DNA of 64,000 nucleotides. It comes from an uncultured Oscillospiraceae bacterium (GTDB lineage: Bacteria > Bacillota > Clostridia > Oscillospirales > Oscillospiraceae). Shown one piece after another: positions 58,519 through 64,000 of this stretch. A program made the translations under genes and the position numbers. Numbering within the stretch: position 1 is the stretch's first letter; the number at the start of each line of letters is the position of its first letter. The stretch spans positions 1 through 64,000 of the forward strand of contig CANRNF010000002.1 of the NCBI GenBank assembly GCA_947631865.1. Reading direction: 5' to 3'. The notes under the pieces were generated by a model. It ran no database searches. It saw nothing but the letters and a program-made list of their open reading frames with translations, and was not told the DNA's origin.

Positions 58519-59871
58519 ATGCTACACCATGTCGCGCGGTTTCGCGCAAGCGGGAGCGCGACCGGTATTTTTGGGTATAACAGCGCGCAGCGTCTGTTAT
58601 ACCATCTAGCCATCGACATCGGCGCGTCGTCGGGCCGGCACATCGTGGGCTGGCGGGAGGACGGCGAGCTGAGGACAAAAGAGGTCCATCGCTTTCCCAA
58701 CGGGCCAAATGAGCGGGACGGCCACCTGACCTGGGACGTGGCCGCGCTGCTGGCGGAGGTCCGCATCGGTATCGAAAAGGCCAAAGCGGAATTTGGCTCC
58801 ATCGAGAGCCTGGCCATCGACACCTGGGGCGTGGATTATGTGCTGCTCCGGGGGGAGGAAGAAGTCCTCCCCTGCTACGCCTACCGGGACAGCCGCACCG
58901 AGGCGGTCATTGAAAAAGTCCACGAAAGAATGCCCTTCGGGGAGCTCTATCGCCGCACCGGCTGCCAGTTCCAGCCCTTCAATACCATTTACCAGATCTA
59001 TGCGGACAAGCTCTCCGGCCGGCTGGAGGGCGTCACGGACATGCTGATGCTGCCGGAGTACCTGCTCTGGAAGCTCTGCGGCGTCAAAGCGAGGGAGTAC
59101 ACCAACGCCACCACCACCGGCATGGTGAACGCCAAGACCGGAGAATTCGACCTGGAGACAGCGGACGCCCTGGGCCTGCCCCGGACGCTGTTTCCAAAAC
59201 TCCAGCAGCCGGGAACGGTCATCGGGGAATATGAGGGGATCCAATGCGTCCTCTGCGCCACCCACGACACCGGCTCGGCGGTGGAGGGCATCCCCATGGA
59301 GGGGAACGAGCCCTACATATCCTCCGGCACCTGGTCCCTGCTGGGGGTGAAGACACCAAAGCCCATCACGGATGAGGCCAGCCGCGCCGCCAACTATTCC
59401 AACGAGGGCGGCGTGGGGTATGACCGCTACCAGAAGAACATCATGGGCATGTGGCTGGTGAATCAGCTCCAAAAGGAGCTATGCCCGGACACGCCCTTCC
59501 CGGAGATCGTGAAGATGGCGGAGGCAAGTACATGCAACCTCACCGTGGACGCCAACGCCCCCGGGTTCCTGGCCCCGGAGAGCATGGTGGCCGCTTTTGA
59601 CCAGGCGGCGGGCGGGGTCCTCAAGGCCACTGGCGATTACTTCCGCTGCGCCTATGCAAGCCTGGCCCTCAGCTACCGGGACGCTATCCGGGAGCTGGAA
59701 CGGAACACCGGGACGTGCTATAATAAGCTCTACATCGTGGGCGGCGGGGCGAAAAACGCCTTTCTGAACCGCCTGACGGAACAGGCCACGGGCCTTGAAG
59801 TGGTGGCCCTGCCCATCGAGGCCACGGCCCTGGGCAACTTAAAAGTACAAATGGAGGCAGTGTCATGTTAG
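58519..59871 (+). CDS. rhaB: Rhamnulokinase, with repeat-derived N-terminus and short C-terminus
   Basis: A FGGY-family kinase that phosphorylates L-rhamnulose. The normal family N-terminus would begin at YHLAIDIGASSGRHI. Upstream, a 27-residue extension (HHVARFRASGSATGIFGYNS...) is encoded by an inverted copy of the 79-bp palindromic repeat, while the ATG at 58519 and its site (AGGGGTG) lie just before it. Other motifs are intact: SLAIDTWGVDYVLL, CHDTGSAV-like THDTGSAVEGIP, SSGTWSLLG, VGGGAKNAFLNRLTEQATG. The frame ends soon after EATALGNLKVQ, where homologues continue for ~40 residues. The next gene starts inside its last codons. Activity is therefore uncertain. Confidence 0.9.
   Translation: MLHHVARFRASGSATGIFGYNSAQRLLYHLAIDIGASSGRHIVGWREDGELRTKEVHRFPNGPNERDGHLTWDVAALLAEVRIGIEKAKAEFGSIESLAIDTWGVDYVLLRGEEEVLPCYAYRDSRTEAVIEKVHERMPFGELYRRTGCQFQPFNTIYQIYADKLSGRLEGVTDMLMLPEYLLWKLCGVKAREYTNATTTGMVNAKTGEFDLETADALGLPRTLFPKLQQPGTVIGEYEGIQCVLCATHDTGSAVEGIPMEGNEPYISSGTWSLLGVKTPKPITDEASRAANYSNEGGVGYDRYQKNIMGMWLVNQLQKELCPDTPFPEIVKMAEASTCNLTVDANAPGFLAPESMVAAFDQAAGGVLKATGDYFRCAYASLALSYRDAIRELERNTGTCYNKLYIVGGGAKNAFLNRLTEQATGLEVVALPIEATALGNLKVQMEAVSC
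58526..58605. repeat. Inverted copy of the 79-bp palindromic repeat inside rhaB
   Basis: On the minus strand this reads ATGGTATAACAG...CTGTTATA, then AAAAATACCGGTCGCGCTCC and ACCGCGCGACATGGT. This is the same structure as the pair at 2703-2860. Both ends carry ACCAT on the + strand. It is free of stops in the rhaB frame. Confidence 0.85.
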
Positions 59872-61286
59872 TCCAGACCAAAGCGAGAGTGGGCGTGTTC
59901 GCCATCGCCCTGGGGGCCTATCTGCCCCAGTTCCCCTCTCTGGTGCCCGAGTTCGAGGGGCAGTATGCCGACTTCAAAAAGCGCATCCCCGACACCGTGG
60001 AGCTCATAGACGGCGGCCTCGTCACCACCAAGGAACTGGCCATGGCCGCCGGGGACAGGTTCCGGGCCGCGGACGTGGACCTGGTGATCTTGCAGCTTCT
60101 GACCTACGCCACCAGCTACAATATGCTCCCCGCCGTGCGGGACCTGGACGTGCCCGTGGTGCTGGTGAACCTGCAGAAGAAGCGGGCCCCCGATTACGAG
60201 CACACCGACACGGCCACATGGCTGGGCCAGCTCTATGCCTGCGGAGCCGTGGGCGAGATGGTGGCGGATTTAGAGCGGGCCGGGAAACGCCACGCGGTGA
60301 TCACCGGCGTGGTGGAGGGCGGCGACGACCACGCCCAGGCGGAGATAGAGGACTGGTGCCGGGCCGCCCAGGTGCGCCGCCGCTTTCGGGATACGAACCT
60401 GGCCCAGATCGGCCGGCCCTATCCCGGGATGATGGACCTCTACATCGACGAGACCAACCTCTACCACCGCATGGGCCTTTATACCAAGCAGTTCGACTGG
60501 GAGAAGATGTGGGCCATCGCGGACGATGTGACCGACGAGGCCGCCATCCGGGCCAAGGCGCAGGACATCCTGGACACCTTCGACATCGAGGGCGGCGGGA
60601 CCATCGAGAAGGTCTGGGACATGGCAAAGTACGTGGTGGCCTTCGAGCAGTGGGTGAAGGACGAGCAGCTGGCCTTCGTGGCCTCCCACTACGACGGCTT
60701 CGCCCAGGGCGTGGCCGGGAAGCTGGACAGCATGCTCATCCCCGCCTTCTCCATGCTCATCAAGCAGGGCACGGCCTGCGCCGTGGAGGGGGACATCAAG
60801 GTGGCCATGGCCATGAGCATCCTCAAGACCATCGCCGGGACGGGGCAGCTTTCCGAGATGTACTCCATCGACTTCGACGAGGACATCTGCATCATCGGCC
60901 ACTCCGGCTCCGGGGACGCGGACATCTCCCAGGCGCGAAAGCCCACCATGAAGATCGTCCCCGTGTTCCACGGCAAGACCGGCGGCGGATACCTGACCCA
61001 GTTCTATCCCCCCACCGGGCCGGTGACGTATCTGGGCATCACCCAGGACCGGGACGGACACTTCAAGTTCGTCGCCGCCGAGGGCGTCAACGAGCCCGGG
61101 CCCATCTTCACCTTCGGGGACACCAACATGCGCACCCGGTTCACCTGCGGGGCCCGGGAGTTCTGCGACAGGTGGAGCGAGGCCGGCCCCACCCACCACA
61201 TGGCCGCCGCCGTGGGCCGGCATATCGACACCATCCTGAAAGTTGCTAAAATATTCAATGTCCCCGTGGACGTGATCACGAGATAA
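59865..61286 (+). CDS. L-fucose/L-arabinose isomerase family protein, probable rhamnose isomerase substitute
   Basis: 473 residues of the FucI/AraA-like fold (COG2407-type), not the RhaA family. The Rossmann-like N-terminal domains include ADVDLVILQLLTYATSYNML, and QIGRPYPGMMDLYIDETNLY. The metal-site region ACAVEGDIKVAMAMSILKTI (Glu) and IIGHSGSGDADIS, plus the late THHMAAAVGRHI, fit the isomerase active site. It overlaps rhaB by 7 bases and precedes rhaD, exactly where an L-rhamnose isomerase would be expected. No other isomerase lies in the window, so it may catalyse rhamnose-rhamnulose conversion, though L-fucose or another sugar cannot be excluded. Confidence 0.82.
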   Translation: MLVQTKARVGVFAIALGAYLPQFPSLVPEFEGQYADFKKRIPDTVELIDGGLVTTKELAMAAGDRFRAADVDLVILQLLTYATSYNMLPAVRDLDVPVVLVNLQKKRAPDYEHTDTATWLGQLYACGAVGEMVADLERAGKRHAVITGVVEGGDDHAQAEIEDWCRAAQVRRRFRDTNLAQIGRPYPGMMDLYIDETNLYHRMGLYTKQFDWEKMWAIADDVTDEAAIRAKAQDILDTFDIEGGGTIEKVWDMAKYVVAFEQWVKDEQLAFVASHYDGFAQGVAGKLDSMLIPAFSMLIKQGTACAVEGDIKVAMAMSILKTIAGTGQLSEMYSIDFDEDICIIGHSGSGDADISQARKPTMKIVPVFHGKTGGGYLTQFYPPTGPVTYLGITQDRDGHFKFVAAEGVNEPGPIFTFGDTNMRTRFTCGAREFCDRWSEAGPTHHMAAAVGRHIDTILKVAKIFNVPVDVITR

Positions 61287-61298
61287 GGAGAGAGCACC

Positions 61299-62111
61299 AT
61301 GAAAGACATCCTCACCGCCCCATTCATGACGGAGATGATCCGTTGTGCCACGAATATGTACGCCCACGGCTGGGACGAGCGCAACGGGGGCAACATCAGC
61401 CTGCTGCTGGACGAGGCGGAAGTAAGCGATTATGTAAACTTAAACGCCGTCGTCCGCACGCTCCCCACGGGCTTTGAGGCCCCGGCCCTGGACGGGAAGT
61501 ATTTTCTCGTCACCGGCACGGGCAAGTATTTCAAGAACGTGCAGTACGCCCCCGACGTGAACCTGGGCCTGGTGCGCCTCACGGACAAGGGGGCCACGGC
61601 GGAGCTTCTCTGGGGCTTCACCGACGGCGGCAAATTCACCAGCGAGTTTCCCGCCCACATGATGAGCCACGCCGCGCGGCTGGCGGTGGACCCGGCCAAC
61701 CGGGTCATCATGCACTGTCACCCGGCGAATTTACTCGCCATGACCTACGTCCACGACCTGGACGAGCGGTCCTTCACCAGGACTCTCTGGCAGATGTGCA
61801 CCGAGTGCATCGTGGTGTTCCCGGACGGGGTGAACGTGCTGCCCTGGATGCTCTGCGGGACGAACGAGATAGGCATTGCCACGGCGGAGAAGATGGCCAG
61901 CGCCCGGCTTGTGGTCTGGGCCCAGCACGGCATCTATGGCGCGGGCAAGGACCTGGACGAGACCTTCGGTCTCATCGAGACAGCGGAGAAGGCGGCGGAG
62001 ATCTGGATGAAGATCGCCCATCTGCCTATCAAGCAGACCCTTACAGATGACCAGCTGCGCCTGCTGGCGGAGCATTTCCACGTGGACCCCCGGGCGGGGT
62101 ATCTGGCGTAA
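61299..62111 (+). CDS. rhaD: Rhamnulose-1-phosphate aldolase
   Basis: A 270-residue class II aldolase that splits rhamnulose-1-phosphate to dihydroxyacetone phosphate and L-lactaldehyde. Zinc ligands are visible: MHCHPANLLAM (two His) and WAQHGIYGAG (third His). ERNGGNISLLLD is the phosphate-binding region, with the catalytic Glu in the EFPAHMM neighbourhood. The N-terminal start MKDILTAPFMTEMIR is typical of RhaD rather than FucA. RBS AAGGAGAG. Confidence 0.95.
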   Translation: MKDILTAPFMTEMIRCATNMYAHGWDERNGGNISLLLDEAEVSDYVNLNAVVRTLPTGFEAPALDGKYFLVTGTGKYFKNVQYAPDVNLGLVRLTDKGATAELLWGFTDGGKFTSEFPAHMMSHAARLAVDPANRVIMHCHPANLLAMTYVHDLDERSFTRTLWQMCTECIVVFPDGVNVLPWMLCGTNEIGIATAEKMASARLVVWAQHGIYGAGKDLDETFGLIETAEKAAEIWMKIAHLPIKQTLTDDQLRLLAEHFHVDPRAGYLA

Positions 62112-62154
62112 GAGCGAAAAACCAAAATCCATCATATATCAGGAGGAACACACA

Positions 62155-63300
62155 ATGGCAAATCGCATCGTACTGAACAACGTATCCTATCACGGCGCAG
62201 GGGCCGTGGCCGAGATCGGCAACGAGCTGGTCGCCCACGGCTGCAAAAAGGTCTTCATCGCCTCCGGCAACCATGTGGTCAAGTCCGGCCAGATCGACTC
62301 CATCCTGAACGCCCTGAAGGAAAAGGGCATGGACTACACCATCTTCACGGACATCAAGCCCAACCCCACCATCGAGAACGTCCAGGCCGGTGTGGCCGCC
62401 TTCAAGGCCTTCGGCGCGGACAGCATCGTGGCCGTGGGCGGCGGCTCCGTTATGGACACCGCCAAGGCCATCGGCGTCATCATCACGAACCCCGAGTTCG
62501 CCGACGTGCGCTCCCTGGAGGGCGTGGCCCCCACCAAGAACCACGCCGTGTTCACCATCGCCGTGCCCACCACCGCCGGCACCGCCGCCGAGGTCACCAT
62601 CAACTACGTCATCACCGACGTGGAGCGCAAGCGCAAGTTCGTCTGCGTGGACGTGCACGACATCCCCGACGTGGCCATCGTGGACCCGGATATGATGCTG
62701 TCCATGCCCGAGAGCCTCACTGCCGCCACCGGCATGGACGCGCTGACCCACGCCATCGAGGGCTACACCACCGCCGCGGCCTGGCAGATGACCGACATGT
62801 TCCACCTGGAGGCCATCCGGCTCATCTCCGCGAATCTGCGCGCCGCCCAGAAGAACGACCCCGAAGGCCGCAAGGGCATGGCCCTGGGCCAGTATATCGC
62901 CGGCATGGGCTTTTCCAACGTGGGCCTGGGCATCGCCCACTCCATGGCCCACACCCTGGGCGCGGTGTACGACACGCCCCACGGCGTGGCCTGCGCCATG
63001 ATGCTGCCCATCGTGATGGAGTATAACGCCGACGCCACGGGTGAGAAGTACCGGGAGATCGCCCGTGCCATGGGCGTGAAGGGCGTGGACGATATGAGCC
63101 AGGCCGAGTACCGGGCCGCCGCCATCGAGGCGGTGAAAAAGCTGTCCGCCGACGTGGGCATCCCCGCGAAGCTGGACAAGCTGCGCGAGGAGGACCTGGA
63201 CTTCCTGGCCCAGTCCGCCGCGGCGGACGCCTGCGCTCCCGGCAACCCCAAGCCCGCCACCGTGGAGGACTTCAAGGCCCTGTTCCGCAAGATCATGTGA
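62155..63300 (+). CDS. fucO: Lactaldehyde reductase / iron-containing alcohol dehydrogenase
   Basis: 381 residues; ATG at 62155 with CAGGAGGA upstream (the track start at 62047 lies inside rhaD). It reduces L-lactaldehyde to 1,2-propanediol with NADH. NAD-binding GGGSVMDTAKAIGVI, TTAGTAAEVTINYVI, and the iron-ligand region MDALTHAIEG, IAHSMAHTLGAVYDTPHGVA are intact. It closes the rhamnose pathway and disposes of reducing equivalents. A strong hairpin follows. Confidence 0.93.
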   Translation: MANRIVLNNVSYHGAGAVAEIGNELVAHGCKKVFIASGNHVVKSGQIDSILNALKEKGMDYTIFTDIKPNPTIENVQAGVAAFKAFGADSIVAVGGGSVMDTAKAIGVIITNPEFADVRSLEGVAPTKNHAVFTIAVPTTAGTAAEVTINYVITDVERKRKFVCVDVHDIPDVAIVDPDMMLSMPESLTAATGMDALTHAIEGYTTAAAWQMTDMFHLEAIRLISANLRAAQKNDPEGRKGMALGQYIAGMGFSNVGLGIAHSMAHTLGAVYDTPHGVACAMMLPIVMEYNADATGEKYREIARAMGVKGVDDMSQAEYRAAAIEAVKKLSADVGIPAKLDKLREEDLDFLAQSAAADACAPGNPKPATVEDFKALFRKIM

Positions 63301-63320
63301 GAGCATGAATGACACGATGC

Positions 63321-63355
63321 GCCGCCCGGCGGGATCCCCCGCCGGGCGGCTTCTT
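63321..63355 (+). terminator. Terminator of the rhamnose operon
   Basis: GCCGCCCGGCGGG...CCCGCCGGGCGGC, a perfect 13-bp G+C-rich stem, followed by TTCTT, 20 bases after fucO. Confidence 0.85.
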
Positions 63356-64000
63356 CAATAGGTCTCCAGGCGCTGAATAACTGCACTGCGTTGATTTTTC
63401 TTCCTGCGTATTTTCTATATGGGCCGGTAAATTGTCGTTGCTCCAAAGTCCGTAATACCAAGGGTTTGAGAAAAGGGCGAAACCATATTCCGATAAAAAG
63501 TTCGGAAAATGGTTCCGCTTCAGTTTTCGGTTAAATCTTGGTTAATCCTTGATCACCTTCATTCGCGCCTCTTTCTTGGACACTCTGCCCCGTCCAATCT
63601 TCTATAATTCTTTAATATATTGGTGCAGTGCCAATAACATTAATAATCAGTCCATGTGTTGCAGTTCCTAATGTTCTCCAGTGCTGACGTGCATAGGTGC
63701 CCTCCGACGTCGGGTTGGAGATTCAAACTCTCGATTTCGCTTTTATTTACACGCTTGCACCAATTTCCTAATAATGCACCACTTTTTTCAAATTGCACCA
63801 ATTTTCCATTAAGGCTCAGCATTCTACACGGTTGCACCAATTTCAATGTTGAAGTTCCTGGCCCACGTTCTTCGGATGCCGCGGACTCCCACGGGGTCAT
63901 CCTCTATCATCCTCTATCGTCGGGTCATCTCAACGGCATATCTCTCTATTATATATCGTTTCGTAATACATTATTGCTTCTGCCGGCCAATGGATGCTGT
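63356..64000. other. A+T-richer region without a supported gene, with TTGCACCAATTT repeats
   Basis: No convincing coding frame was found; the 86-residue minus-strand ORF (63640-63900) lacks a start site and resembles nothing known. The composition is clearly richer in A+T than the rest. TTGCACCAATTT occurs exactly at 63755, 63793 and 63832, with a near copy ATGCACCACTTT at 63774 and an inverted TTGGTGCA near 63620. This could be the debris or attachment flank of a mobile element, but nothing proves it. Confidence 0.6.

Noticed and set aside
63755-63843. The TTGCACCAATTT series as a CRISPR array
   Set aside because: The unit is only 12 bp, spacing is irregular (19, 19 and 39 bp), one copy is degenerate and no cas gene is present.
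63640-63900. An 86-residue minus-strand ORF near the right end
   Set aside because: No RBS, and its recurrent Lys-Leu-Val-Gln pieces simply reflect the TTGCACCAATTT DNA repeat.

Overview
The window looks like a chromosomal segment of a G+C-rich anaerobic gut Clostridia member, most likely Oscillospiraceae. This placement is an inference from the Firmicutes gene order (dprA-topA-trmFO, plsX-acpP-rnc-smc-ftsY), sugar and amino-acid ABC systems, a YesM/YesN-type two-component pair, and frequent small palindromic intergenic repeats. No rRNA, tRNA or CRISPR array was seen.

Layout. (1) Bases 1-1111: the 3' part of an acyltransferase-3 gene whose frame runs back through 19 GACA units to the window edge. 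This looks like a phase-variable surface-glycan modification gene, with visibly lower G+C than what follows. (2) 1246-2706: a MATE exporter, then a tandem pair of ~79-bp palindromic repeats and a terminator. (3) 2905-20852: a long housekeeping run, mostly overlapping genes, behind a near-consensus promoter: SpoU-type rRNA methyltransferase, dprA, topA, trmFO, plsX, acpP, rnc, a radical-SAM enzyme, smc (own promoter; unusually short arms), ftsY, rdgB, yhbY, a fused nadD-yqeK, rsfS, leuS, then rpsU. (4) 20909-26062: an MBL-fold hydrolase; a leftward unit of LexA-like repressor, AI-2E family transporter and DUF362 protein; and, divergent from the repressor, a Y-family polymerase whose promoter leaves almost no 5' leader.

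(5) 26074-35662: an envelope/secretion region. Three copies of one promoter-plus-operator element precede a double-glycine-leader Cys peptide with a secreted VanX-like dipeptidase, a secreted SH3/NlpC-P60 protein with a ~1,900-residue Sel1-repeat lipoprotein, and a GH3-family pseudogene. (6) 35741-44285: an ABC transporter locus: a frameshifted ATPase with an extra C-terminal domain, four tandem paralogous secreted binding proteins whose two sequence halves are in swapped (circularly permuted) order, one permease, an unknown lipoprotein and a secreted C69 dipeptidase. This is the most unusual system in the window.

(7) 44414-63300: a glycan-use locus. It has a DUF624-like membrane protein, a single-pass protein, DUF2264, GH88, a sugar ABC transporter, a histidine kinase/AraC-type response regulator pair, a heparinase II/III-like protein, a discoidin-like protein, and an L-rhamnose route (rhaM, rhaB, a fucose/arabinose-isomerase-family enzyme, rhaD, fucO). 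Together these suggest import and cytoplasmic breakdown of rhamnose-uronic acid oligosaccharides, with 1,2-propanediol as an end product. RhaB carries one of the palindromic repeats in its N-terminal coding region and looks short at its C-terminus. (8) 63356-64000: A+T-richer, apparently noncoding DNA with a repeated TTGCACCAATTT motif.
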